From: JBMZCV01 sp049613665
GTDB lineage: Bacteria; Bacteroidota; Bacteroidia; Chitinophagales; UBA2359
Reading direction: 5' to 3'
NCBI GenBank assembly: GCA_049613665.1
Contig: JBMZCV010000063.1
Coordinates: 1 to 24,510, forward strand
DNA length: 24,510 nucleotides
Numbering within the stretch: the stretch's first letter is position 1; each line of letters opens with the position of its first letter. Below the pieces are notes generated by a model. It was not told the DNA's origin. It worked only from the letters and a program-made list of their open reading frames with translations, and searched no databases. Positions 16,194-24,381 of this stretch are shown one piece after another. Position numbers and translations under genes: made by a program.

Positions 16194-16255
16194 AAGGCCA
16201 TAAATTGCATGACATGTTTTTCTTTATCAAAACATATTATACAATTTATGGCCTT
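16194..16255 (-). terminator. Hairpin after the PspA-like gene, possible terminator
   Basis: The arms 16194-16207 and 16242-16255 (AAGGCCATAAATTG against CAATTTATGGCCTT) are perfect over 14 bp. An inner ATGTTTT/AAAACAT pair makes a two-part stem. It begins 20 bases after the stop codon of the minus-strand gene. On that strand only a weak T-run follows, so it may be a processing or attenuation hairpin instead of an efficient terminator. Confidence 0.55.
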
Positions 16256-16274
16256 CGCTTATTTCGGTTTATCC

Positions 16275-17303
16275 TTAAAAGTCAAACAAGTCAGAATATT
16301 GATTTTTACCTGATTTGTCTCTTTTGCTTGTATTAATAGGAGCGTCTAAATCAATATCAACGCTGCTTTTTTCTACTTCTTTAATAATTTCGTTTTTTTC
16401 GTCGCCCAATAAGAAAGATGTACCTTCTTTTTCCCATTTTTCGAGCATGGCTAATCCTTCTTCTTCAAAAACGCCATTTTGCAAGTCAATAGAGTCCATA
16501 AAGTTGCCAGAAATTTCCATAAATCGTTCCATTTCGCCTACTTTATTTCCGATATCATCAGCAATAGTTTCCATAGCTTGGTCAAACATTTGTCGGCGGT
16601 CTTTGTCGCCAGCAATAATATTCATAGCAGATTTCATAGCAGAATGACTAGCACGCATCGCCTCACGCTCACGTTTTTTCACGGCTACTTCATCTTGAAT
16701 ATCTTCTAACAAAATTTCCGAATTGCCATACATTTTGCAAAGCACTTTATACAACACTTCCATGCGTTTGTAAAGGTCTTGCAATTTCATATTCGACTCT
16801 TTCAAACGGCCAGCTTTTCTTGATTTTAACACCATGATTTGCTCCTTGCCTTTGTCTCTAGCATGTTTGGCAAGCTGCATGTTGCGTTCCATTTGGTCTC
16901 TATTGGTATCAATGTCGCTTTTGAGTTTTCTCATTTGTCCACGCAAAACAGATATTTGCTTACCCATTTTTTTGAGGTTATTTCTCAAGTCGTCGACATA
17001 AGATTCAATAACACCAATAGGGTCTATTTGTACAAAAAGCCCTGTAATGAATCGCATAATACTTTTGTACATATACCATATTAGGTTGCGAAATTTTGGG
17101 TCGACAATCATATATATAATCGCCGCCAAAATAGCTAACATAATTACTAGATATAAAGTATTGGCAGCCAACGCAACAAGTGTTGGTAACAATGTAACAA
17201 AGCCAAAAATTCCAGCTCCGATAAGTGCTATGCCAAAAATTCCGCCTGTTTTTCCTTCTGGGCGTTGCCAAAATGATTTTGGCTTTTTATTAAGTTCTTG
17301 CAT
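16275..17303 (-). CDS. Membrane-anchored PspA-like coiled-coil protein (conserved hypothetical)
   Basis: A 342-residue protein. After a short polar start it has two strongly hydrophobic segments (about residues 20-65: GIFGIALIGAGIFGFVTLLP and LYLVIMLAILAAIIYMIV). A juxtamembrane stretch follows, then a long charged helical region (about 95-290) dominated by coiled coil (DPIGVIESYVDDLRNNLKK, ISVLRGQMRKLKSDI). The pattern of DP plus LR/K-rich heptads and alanine-spaced helices resembles PspA/IM30 proteins, but those have an amphipathic helix and no true N-terminal membrane segments, so the assignment is tentative. The C-terminus ends in an acidic linker and QYSDLFDF. It lies between another coiled-coil gene and the binding protein-OmpA gene on the same strand, which suggests a role in envelope integrity. 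Confidence 0.6.
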   Translation of the reverse strand: MQELNKKPKSFWQRPEGKTGGIFGIALIGAGIFGFVTLLPTLVALAANTLYLVIMLAILAAIIYMIVDPKFRNLIWYMYKSIMRFITGLFVQIDPIGVIESYVDDLRNNLKKMGKQISVLRGQMRKLKSDIDTNRDQMERNMQLAKHARDKGKEQIMVLKSRKAGRLKESNMKLQDLYKRMEVLYKVLCKMYGNSEILLEDIQDEVAVKKREREAMRASHSAMKSAMNIIAGDKDRRQMFDQAMETIADDIGNKVGEMERFMEISGNFMDSIDLQNGVFEEEGLAMLEKWEKEGTSFLLGDEKNEIIKEVEKSSVDIDLDAPINTSKRDKSGKNQYSDLFDF

Positions 17304-17336
17304 GAAAGAAAGATATTTTTTTTAAATTGATAGTTT

Positions 17337-17430
17337 ACTGAGTGCCAAGTTGTATTTAAAGATGGCTTGTTTGAAGATATTTTTCTATACTAGGTATCAT
17401 ATGTTGAGTATCAAGCATGATAAAATAATT
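17337..17430 (+). repeat. Degenerate fragments of the interspersed element
   Basis: Two left-end-like sequences lie in the same direction: GAGTGCCAAGTTGTATTTAA near 17341 and TTGAGTATCAAGCATGATAA near 17404. They match the TTAAGTRCCAAGCACTATTT end of the full copies with several changes; no central palindrome remains. The rest of the 484-base gap 17304-17787 is AT-rich. It includes a 37-codon plus-strand reading frame (17626-17739) beginning MSNSAILGL, which I cannot support as a gene. Confidence 0.4.
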
Positions 17431-17787
17431 TATACTAAATATTTTGAAAAAAACATTAGTTACTACAAATATTATATTTACTAATATTTTTTATTTCCCT
17501 CCTCGCCTACTCAAATGATTATTAGCATTTTATTTTTTCTACTTACCAATATAATCATTTTTAGGCACAAAAAAGTTCATTTTCGCATTAATTTTGTTGC
17601 AAAATACATTTTTTACAACAAAAGCATGTCAAATTCCGCTATTCTTGGTTTAACAACAAAAATAAGCAGCGAAAAAGACATACTATTTTTCAGTTCAAAA
17701 GGCCCATTAAATTTGCAAGTATTAGCCGCTTTAGCCTAAAAAAATAGCATTTTTAAACTTTTAATAATATATATAAATTTGCGTTAT

Positions 17788-18525
17788 TTACCTCAAATAA
17801 TTTTTGATTTTAGCTAAATCATTATCAAATTGTTTCATCAAATGGTTGAAGGTAGCTACAAAATTGGTTTTTACTCCTTCTATTTTGCCTATTAACTGAT
17901 TCATTTCACTTTCTACCTTGCCAAGTTTTTCTTTGCTTGCATTTACTTCATCGGTCAAACGCTTAATTTGCTCCATTTTGTGCTGAATGCTTTGTTCTAG
18001 TTTATCTTTATTTTCTTGCTTTGTTACCATTGTTTTAGTAACTTGCTGTTTGAGTTGCTCTCGAAACTTATCTTTTTCTCGCTCCATGACTTTTTTATAA
18101 AAATCAATGCTACCCAACAAAGTATCATAAGTCAGTCCCATAGTTGAAGAGGTTGCAAAAGCAGATTTAAATTTTGTTGCTTCATCTAAAGGCAAATTGT
18201 CCAAAGATTTCAAAGCACTTTTAAATTCCAAATAATCAAAACCATCCATATTATTGTCTTGAATAGACTGCATCAACCGCTCAAAATAACGCTTGTCTAA
18301 CTGTGGTTTTGGAGCATCTGGCGTAGGAGACGTTTTTGCTGTTTCTTCAATAGGTTTTTGCGATGGCAAAGGCGGCGGCGTATCCGTAGGAATAACAGTA
18401 TTTGTTTGTTCCTTATCCTCAACTTTTATGGTATTTTCACGTTTTGGTTCTTTTTTTTGAGCTTTTTCTTGTTTTTCATCGCCTTCCAACACAAAAAGCG
18501 ATTTTAAATTTTTTAGGTTTATCAT
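17788..18525 (-). CDS. Conserved hypothetical protein with proline-rich linker and C-terminal coiled coil
   Basis: A 245-residue, soluble-looking protein without signal peptide or membrane segment. Residues about 15-80 are a Lys/Glu- then Pro/Thr-rich disordered linker (TDTPPPLPSQKP). Residues about 85-145 form a small helical domain (YFERLMQSIQDNNMDGFDYL, then EFKSALKSL, then LPLDEATKFKSAFATS). Residues about 150-240 are a continuous coiled coil (MEREKDKFREQLKQQ onwards). It is the first gene of the minus-strand run that continues with the PspA-like protein, the binding protein-OmpA fusion and the permease. I recognise the helical FDYLEFKSAL block only as a conserved hypothetical family. I infer a cytoplasmic partner of the membrane coiled-coil protein. 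Confidence 0.6.
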   Translation of the reverse strand: MINLKNLKSLFVLEGDEKQEKAQKKEPKRENTIKVEDKEQTNTVIPTDTPPPLPSQKPIEETAKTSPTPDAPKPQLDKRYFERLMQSIQDNNMDGFDYLEFKSALKSLDNLPLDEATKFKSAFATSSTMGLTYDTLLGSIDFYKKVMEREKDKFREQLKQQVTKTMVTKQENKDKLEQSIQHKMEQIKRLTDEVNASKEKLGKVESEMNQLIGKIEGVKTNFVATFNHLMKQFDNDLAKIKNYLR

Positions 18526-18853
18526 ATTTATATATTATTTTTGTAACCGTTCAAGCATTAGCAGTTTTGGCTAAAATAAGATTTTTTATCTCAAAAACCT
18601 ATTGCCAAGTAACTATCTTATTTTCTTTAAAAATGGATGAAAATTATTTTATCTTGTTAAGATTTTTACATTAAAATAGAATAGTTGTTAAAAAACCATA
18701 CAAATAACAAATATTTATACTAAAGGCAAAGGTTCTTTTCTATTTTTTGATGCAAGATAAAAAAAACGTCTCAAATATATGGTTTGAAATTAGAAAATTT
18801 GTTTAAAAAGTGCAAAAAAGCTATCTTAACGGCCTAAAACTTAAACAAAAAAT
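18526..18853. other. Divergent intergenic region (328 bp)
   Basis: This gap separates the minus-strand coiled-coil gene from the plus-strand methyltransferase-like gene and should hold both promoters. It is very AT-rich. I see no exact TAnnTTTG box in either direction, no strong hairpin and no copy of the interspersed element. Confidence 0.5.
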
Positions 18854-19591
18854 ATGCCTTTATACGAAGAAATGGAAAAAAGTGGCAATTGGCTCTTTCA
18901 AAGACGGAGTTACTTGCCTATGTTGCTATATGTCGCACTTGTTTTTGTGCTTTGGAAAACGCCAGATGAAGTGCTTAGTTATCAAAATATCTCTTGGTGC
19001 ATTTTTTGCCTGCTTGTCAATTTTTTAGGTATATTTATTCGTGCTATCACGATTGGATTTACACCAAAAAATACCTCTGGCCGAAATACGCACGCTCAAG
19101 TTGCTGATGTACTCAATACAAATGGCATTTATGCACATGTGCGACATCCGCTTTATCTAGGAAATTATTTTATGTGGCTTGGATTGTTGCTTTATGTCGG
19201 TAATATTTGGTTTACAATTGTTGTTTCGCTAATTTATTGGCTATACTACGAAAGAATCATGCTGGCAGAAGAAGAGTTTTTAAGACGAAAATTTAAGACT
19301 ACTTATGAAGCATGGGCAAAAAATGTGCCTGCTTTCATTCCAAAAATGCAAAAATGGCAGGGAGCAAATTTAAGCTTTTCATTGCGAAATGTCTTGAAAA
19401 GAGAATATAGCGGCTTATTGGCTTCGGTTGTTTCATTTGCTTTTATCAATATGCTAAAAAATTATTTCTATTTGCAACAAATTCATTTAGATACTTTTTG
19501 GCTAGTTGTTTTGGTGGTTGGTGCTACTTTGGCTATCAGTTTGCGAACCATAAAAAAAACGACAAATTGGCTGGAAGTCGCTGGGCGATAG
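18854..19591 (+). CDS. Isoprenylcysteine carboxyl methyltransferase-like integral membrane methyltransferase
   Basis: A 245-residue membrane protein with about five to six hydrophobic helices. The core carries the ICMT/phospholipid-methyltransferase SAM-binding motif: GIYAHVRHPLYLGNYFMWLG, then YYERIMLAEEEFLRRKF and TTYEAWAKNVPAFIPK. Members of this bacterial family methylate lipid or small-molecule substrates in the membrane; protein prenylation is not present in bacteria, so the eukaryotic substrate does not apply. About 60 residues with two further helices follow the core. The start is the ATG giving MPLYEEMEKSGN, before the first helix. The double-FHA transporter gene follows 220 bases downstream on the same strand; a functional link is possible but not shown. 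Confidence 0.8.
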   Translation: MPLYEEMEKSGNWLFQRRSYLPMLLYVALVFVLWKTPDEVLSYQNISWCIFCLLVNFLGIFIRAITIGFTPKNTSGRNTHAQVADVLNTNGIYAHVRHPLYLGNYFMWLGLLLYVGNIWFTIVVSLIYWLYYERIMLAEEEFLRRKFKTTYEAWAKNVPAFIPKMQKWQGANLSFSLRNVLKREYSGLLASVVSFAFINMLKNYFYLQQIHLDTFWLVVLVVGATLAISLRTIKKTTNWLEVAGR

Positions 19592-19811
19592 TTTTATGTT
19601 TCGTACTTGTGGCACTATATCAGCATTATAAATACGGAATGTTTATAGTCAAACCAAGGTAGTCACTTTACCATATAATACAAACGCAAAAACTGCTAAT
19701 TTGATTTGTCTAATTTCGATTTGCTTTGTATTTCAAAATTATTTGTTTTTACACAATAACCCATCAATAAATGCTAATTCATAATTATGAATTACAAATT
19801 ACAATAAAATT

Positions 19812-22166
19812 ATGGATTTAAAATTTGCTCGTCTTGTTGTATATGAAAACGAAAAAGTTTTGCGGCTTTTGGCAGTCAGGCAAAATTTGAAAGGAGCGAT
19901 AACAATTGGGCGTGAAGGACATGGCAATATTATAGATTTGCCCAATAAATATATTTCGAGAAAACACGCTGAAATCATTGTACAAAATGAGTGTGAGTTG
20001 TTGGTGCGAGATTTGGGCAGCAAAGGTGGTACTTATGTAAATGGCAAACGCATTGATGAAAAGATTTTACAACATGAAGATGAGCTTGTTTTTAATATTT
20101 CAAACAACGACTATCGAATTGTAATAGAATATATTGAACCAGAGAAAATCAAGGAGCTAACACTTGCCGAGCAGCTTCATCAAGTGCCAGAAGGCATGGA
20201 TATTGGCACAGATGGCGATACTTCTGATATTGCGGCTTTGCTAAAAAACAAGGATAAAATAATTATTGGCCGTGCTAATGAGTCAGATATTCGGCTACCA
20301 CAATTGACGATAACAAGAAATCATGCCAGCATAAAAAAGAAAGACAATAGCTATATTATTGAGGATTTAGGCTCGAAAAATGGTACTTTTGTCAATGGCA
20401 AACGTATTTCTCAGGCTACTACTATTACGCCAGATGACAATATCAATATCGGCAATTTTCGCTTTAAACTAACTCAGCCAGCAGCCGATATTAGAAAACA
20501 AAAGCACAATGCTATCATTGCTCAAAATCTGGTGCGAACCGTAGATAAAGGCAGATTAACGATTTTAAACAATATCAATTTTAAGATACCTACGCAAGAA
20601 TTTGTCGCCATTATGGGGCCTTCTGGCTGTGGCAAATCGACTTTGCTAAAAGCGTTGAATGGTGATTTTCCTGCGACAAGTGGCAAGGTTTGGGTGCATG
20701 ATGTGGAGTTATATGAAAATTATGATTACTTAAAACGCATGATTGGCTATGTGCCACAAGATGATATTGTGCATAAGGAATTGAGCGTTGAAAAATCATT
20801 GTATTATGCGGCAAAATTGCGTTTGTCGTCAGATGTTACGAATGAAGATATAGCAGAGAAAATAGATGAGGTTTTGACCAACCTCAATATCAATGACCCT
20901 GTTATTCGGAAGCGAAAAGTAGGCGATTTGTCGGGCGGCCAACGCAAGCGTGTGTCTATCGCTGTGGAGCTATTGACAGACCCTTCTATTCTGTTTTTAG
21001 ATGAGCCTACTTCCCCACTCGACCCAGAAACGATTGAAGATTTTTTGGTGTGTTTGAAGCAGTTAGCTGCTAAAGGAACGACTATTTTGATGGTAACACA
21101 TAAGCCAAATGATTTGTTTTATGTCGACAAAGTGATTTTTCTTTCAAAAGGTGGCTATTTGACTTATTACGGTTCAAAAGAAAACTATCTCGACTTTTTT
21201 GATGCACAAAATGTTATAGTGGTTTATTCAAAAAATAGAACGGTAAAAAAAGGCATTGAATGGTCAAATAAATTGAAGGGAATGTATCCATCGTCTGGTA
21301 TTGTGCATCAACCTAATAAAGAGTTGAAACCGCAACACAATGAGTCGTTTTTCAAGCAACTCTTTTGGCTCACACGCAGGTATTTGAATATCAAAACAAA
21401 TGATAGAGCAAATACGGCTATTTTGTTGGCACAAGCTCCGATAATTGCTATTTTGGTGGCTTTGATTTTTAGCGAACTTGAATTGAGTGTGTTATTTTTG
21501 ATGACGATTTCGGCAGTTTGGTTTGGCACAAATAATGCTGCTAAGGAAATTGTAGGCGAGTTGCCGATTTATAAGCGAGAGCGAATGTTCAATTTGCGGA
21601 TTTTTCCTTATGTCTTATCGAAAATTCTGGTTTTGAGTTTCTTTTCCATTTTGCAAATTATGGCTTTCGTCGGCATTGTCTATGCTTTTGTGGGAACAGA
21701 AGAACTCGCTATCACGAATTATTGGGGATATGTCGGCATTATGTTTTATCTCTCTTTTTCGGCTTCTCTTTTAGGTTTGTTGGTGTCGGCCACGGTAAGC
21801 AATACCGAAAAAGTGATGACGGTGATTCCTATTGTCTTGATACCGCAAATTATGTTGGCAGGTGTTATTTCGCCTATTCCAGAGGAAAGTTTGGTAGAAG
21901 CCGTTAGTTATACTATGCTGTCACGCTGGGGAACGCAGGGTTTTGCTTATGTGCAGGATTCGATACGCAGCTATATGGCTAATCCGCTTTGCCCAGATGA
22001 GCTGATTTATACTACCGTAGATGCTATTGAGTTTATGAATTTGCCGAATACTTTGGGCTTGGCAGAACAGCTTTCTACTAATATTTGGGTGATGTCTGTT
22101 ATCAATATTTTGGTGTTGTTTGGGATTTTTTGGGCTTTGAGACGGAAGACTATGATAACATCTTAA
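19812..22166 (+). CDS. Double-FHA ABC transporter, ABCG-type half transporter
   Basis: A 784-residue protein. Two forkhead-associated domains come first: one at about residues 25-105 (IGREGHGN, SRKHAEI, LGSKGGTYVNG) and one at about 145-220 (IGRANESD, TRNHASI, LGSKNGTFVNG). Both keep the Arg, Ser/Thr-Arg-x-His and Asn-Gly residues used to bind phosphothreonine. An ABC domain follows with Walker A GPSGCGKST (from 269), signature LSGGQRKR (about 373) and LFLDEPTSPLDPE (about 394-406). The C-terminal 250 residues hold about six membrane helices of the ABC2 exporter type. This layout (FHA-NBD-TMD) is the ABCG/White order and suggests export controlled by a Ser/Thr kinase. The D-loop reads TSPLD where TSGLD is usual. 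No kinase or phosphatase gene is adjacent; the substrate is unknown. Confidence 0.93.
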   Translation: MDLKFARLVVYENEKVLRLLAVRQNLKGAITIGREGHGNIIDLPNKYISRKHAEIIVQNECELLVRDLGSKGGTYVNGKRIDEKILQHEDELVFNISNNDYRIVIEYIEPEKIKELTLAEQLHQVPEGMDIGTDGDTSDIAALLKNKDKIIIGRANESDIRLPQLTITRNHASIKKKDNSYIIEDLGSKNGTFVNGKRISQATTITPDDNINIGNFRFKLTQPAADIRKQKHNAIIAQNLVRTVDKGRLTILNNINFKIPTQEFVAIMGPSGCGKSTLLKALNGDFPATSGKVWVHDVELYENYDYLKRMIGYVPQDDIVHKELSVEKSLYYAAKLRLSSDVTNEDIAEKIDEVLTNLNINDPVIRKRKVGDLSGGQRKRVSIAVELLTDPSILFLDEPTSPLDPETIEDFLVCLKQLAAKGTTILMVTHKPNDLFYVDKVIFLSKGGYLTYYGSKENYLDFFDAQNVIVVYSKNRTVKKGIEWSNKLKGMYPSSGIVHQPNKELKPQHNESFFKQLFWLTRRYLNIKTNDRANTAILLAQAPIIAILVALIFSELELSVLFLMTISAVWFGTNNAAKEIVGELPIYKRERMFNLRIFPYVLSKILVLSFFSILQIMAFVGIVYAFVGTEELAITNYWGYVGIMFYLSFSASLLGLLVSATVSNTEKVMTVIPIVLIPQIMLAGVISPIPEESLVEAVSYTMLSRWGTQGFAYVQDSIRSYMANPLCPDELIYTTVDAIEFMNLPNTLGLAEQLSTNIWVMSVINILVLFGIFWALRRKTMITS

Positions 22167-22267
22167 TGAAGAAAAGTGTTTGTTTTTAGTTTAAAAAAAG
22201 TCTAACGAGTTTGTATATGATTAGTTGACATTAAAAAAGTACGCTAAGTAAAATAAATAAAATCATA

Positions 22268-23497
22268 ATGGGTTCTATATCACAATTAATTATAAAAGGT
22301 CATCCAATTTTATCATTAAAAAATGGATACAATCATAAAGTAGTTAATCTATTATTTACTATAAAAGATTTAGTAAATGAAGCAAGAAGTGAATCAGATA
22401 GAAATTTTAAAGTATGGGGAGATGCTTATAAAAAGAGTAAAAAAATAGAAAAAATCACGTCATTTAAGACAACAGCACGAATATGCAAAGATAGATTATC
22501 TATATTTGGCATTTCGCATTCTAAGGCAAAGAACGAATATAATAAAGCTATTAAAAATTATGTAGAATCTGAGAAAGAAACTTACGAGCAAAGTAAAGTT
22601 AAAAAAGAAAAATCTTGGATTTATTCAGACACTCTACCTTCTTTTGAAGATTATACACAAACAATTAAAGAGACTATTAATAATCCTATAATTAATTATG
22701 AAGTTTTGATAGACCGAGAAAGTAACCATGAGAACTTTAAAAACTATGTATTAAGTCGAGAACTAATAATTGATAATTTAGATATTAGAATTGGATTATG
22801 GATAATAATTTCAGTTCTTGAAGGGGAAGATCAAATTGAATACGATATTAATGACGTATTAAAGGAAGGTTGGATTAATATTGATGATGTTAAAAATATT
22901 AATAATGAAAAAATAATTCTTTTGACAGAAGGAAAAACAGATACTGAATTTATTAGTGCCTGTTTAAAATGCAACTTCAACCATATTGAAAATTTCTACC
23001 ATTTTATGGATTTTAATGCTTCTAAATATGAGGCAAATGCCTCTAGATTGGCCCAGACATTAAAAGCTTTCGTTGGATCAGGTATATCTAATAAAATTAT
23101 TGCATTATTTGATAATGATACTGCTGGAAAAAAAGAATTAAAAACACTTAAAGAAGTTAATTTTCCTAAGAATATTGTTGCATTTTCCTATCCAAATATT
23201 GAACTTGCTGAAACCTATCCAACAAAAGGTCCATCAGGAGAACAGATACTTAATGTTAATGGTCTAGCTGGTAGCATAGAATTATATCTCGGTGAAGACT
23301 GTTTGAAAATTGATAATAGACTGACACCAATACTATGGTCTAATTATGTTAAGCAACTTAACGCTTATCAAGGTTCAGTAATGAACAAAAAGCAAATTCA
23401 AGATAAGTTTCGTGACAAAATCAAAAAAAATAATGGTGAAGTACTATCTAATGAACTTTATCTGATAATAGATGCAATAATGAAAGCTTGGATATAG
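22268..23497 (+). CDS. HEPN/Toprim-associated protein with a TOPRIM domain (candidate defence gene)
   Basis: A 409-residue protein. The start, MGSISQLIIKGHPILSLKNG, fits the HEPN/Toprim-associated N-terminal domain, in which a short MGS-x-L-x-I-x-G strand pair opens the protein. Residues about 215-330 form a TOPRIM domain: ILLTEGKTDTEFI with Glu221, and IALFDNDTAGKKEL with Asp282 and Asp284, the E...DxD metal-binding set. A canonical HEPN R-x4-6-H motif is not evident, so the nuclease activity most likely resides in TOPRIM. Proteins of this type are found in defence islands and are predicted nucleases; the exact target is untested. The gene is clearly more AT-rich in its codons than the neighbouring transporter, and lies next to a transposase, both signs of acquisition. 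Confidence 0.72.
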   Translation: MGSISQLIIKGHPILSLKNGYNHKVVNLLFTIKDLVNEARSESDRNFKVWGDAYKKSKKIEKITSFKTTARICKDRLSIFGISHSKAKNEYNKAIKNYVESEKETYEQSKVKKEKSWIYSDTLPSFEDYTQTIKETINNPIINYEVLIDRESNHENFKNYVLSRELIIDNLDIRIGLWIIISVLEGEDQIEYDINDVLKEGWINIDDVKNINNEKIILLTEGKTDTEFISACLKCNFNHIENFYHFMDFNASKYEANASRLAQTLKAFVGSGISNKIIALFDNDTAGKKELKTLKEVNFPKNIVAFSYPNIELAETYPTKGPSGEQILNVNGLAGSIELYLGEDCLKIDNRLTPILWSNYVKQLNAYQGSVMNKKQIQDKFRDKIKKNNGEVLSNELYLIIDAIMKAWI

Positions 23498-23572
23498 AGG
23501 TAAAAAGCATCTCCTGAGTATTTTTGGTCATCTATGTTTTAATCTTTTTTATTTTAAATAATGTTTAGCCAC

Positions 23573-23644
23573 CTAACTTCATGACTCACCACAACAATAA
23601 AACATTTCCCTCAAAAAACAAATCATAATCAAGCTTTTTCAAAA
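23573..23644. repeat. Direct repeat, left copy (with 24258-24330), overlapping the transposase 3' end
   Basis: This 72-bp stretch is about 80-85% identical by eye to 24258-24330. The best part shares AATAAAACATT and CAAATCATAATCAAG. The copy includes the last codons of the REP-associated transposase gene, so the second copy probably derives from the 3' end of a related transposase gene. Confidence 0.65.
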
Positions 23645-24207
23645 TTTTCATAGAATTTATCTTCCTTCCATTTTGTCGGATTGTTGATAATATATGCCGA
23701 AATATTATTAAATGATTTGTCATTTCTGATAATATGGTCGTAAAAACGAGATTGCCATGCAAAATCGGCGTGTATTTTACGAATTTCAAACGTACAACGC
23801 CCTTTGTACCAACGGATAATACGAGATAGGTTTTTGTGCAACATTGGGTTGTTATTTCCTGTAATTCCACCACGCATTTTTGGTGTCGTCGTCGTAGAGA
23901 CGTGATTAATCACGTCTTTACTAATTGCGTCTTTACCATCAATAACGATAATACCATGAACGTGATTTGGCATGACCACAAAGGCATCCAATTCGACAAA
24001 AGGAAAACGATTAGGTATTTCGTACCAATATTTTTGTGCCAAAACGCCCATTTCCGACAATTGCATGTCCTCGTTCCTAATTTCGCCAAAATAATGTTGG
24101 CGATTTTGGGTGCAAATAGTTACGAAATAGGCTGCATTAGAACCGTAATCCCACGTTTGCAAACGTGCCGAAGGTATGCGATATTTGTTTTTAAATTTTT
24201 CCATCAT
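23629..24207 (-). CDS. REP-associated tyrosine transposase (RAYT, Y1/HUH family)
   Basis: A 192-residue single-domain transposase of the IS200/IS605-related Y1 class, which cuts and rejoins single-stranded DNA at REP hairpins. The N-terminus YFVTICTQNRQHYFGEI, the HUH motif in MPNHVHGIIVI (His82 and His84) and the catalytic tyrosine region RFYDHIIRNDKSF (Tyr156) are intact, as is the family motif NLSRIIRWYKGR. Between the HUH motif and GGITGN lies a segment (about residues 91-107) encoded by a REP-like palindrome. The length is normal for RAYTs. It is probably active or recently active. It faces the HEPN/Toprim gene tail to tail. Confidence 0.92.
   Translation of the reverse strand: MMEKFKNKYRIPSARLQTWDYGSNAAYFVTICTQNRQHYFGEIRNEDMQLSEMGVLAQKYWYEIPNRFPFVELDAFVVMPNHVHGIIVIDGKDAISKDVINHVSTTTTPKMRGGITGNNNPMLHKNLSRIIRWYKGRCTFEIRKIHADFAWQSRFYDHIIRNDKSFNNISAYIINNPTKWKEDKFYENFEKA
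23894..23921. repeat. REP-like palindrome inside the RAYT coding sequence
   Basis: A 20-bp perfect palindrome (23898-23917, AGACGTGATT mirrored by AATCACGTCT) is flanked by GTAG and TTAC, giving a 28-bp inverted repeat with one mismatch. A further half-site, GCGTCTTTAC, follows at 23927-23936. The GTAGAGACG-type arm is like REP hairpins I know from Bacteroidota intergenic regions. Here it is read in frame as part of the transposase. Confidence 0.8.
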
Positions 24208-24257
24208 TCAAAATCATTTTATGCCTAACATTTTTTTGAGCAAAATTAAAAAGTCAT

Positions 24258-24330
24258 CTAAGTTTATAACTCAATACAATAATAAAACATTATACTCAAA
24301 AAAGCAAATCATAATCAAGTTTCTTCAAAA
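24258..24330. repeat. Direct repeat, right copy (with 23573-23644), upstream of the transposase
   Basis: This is the second copy of the 72-73-bp sequence flanking the transposase, 51 bases upstream of its start codon. On the minus strand it resembles the last codons and 3' trailer of the transposase gene but has no continuous reading frame, so it looks like a remnant. Confidence 0.6.
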
Positions 24331-24381
24331 CATTTACCTCAAATAAAAATTTCAATAACTTCTAATCATTCATATACAAAA

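Noticed and set aside
16018..16230. 70-codon minus-strand reading frame between the PspA-like and binding protein genes
   Set aside because: It overlaps the hairpin at 16194-16255, has no family resemblance and has a composition like the surrounding non-coding DNA.
17515..17739. Small plus-strand reading frame, possibly starting at 17626 (MSNSAILGL)
   Set aside because: The 37-residue part has a slightly protein-like composition, but there is no promoter, family match or context to support it.
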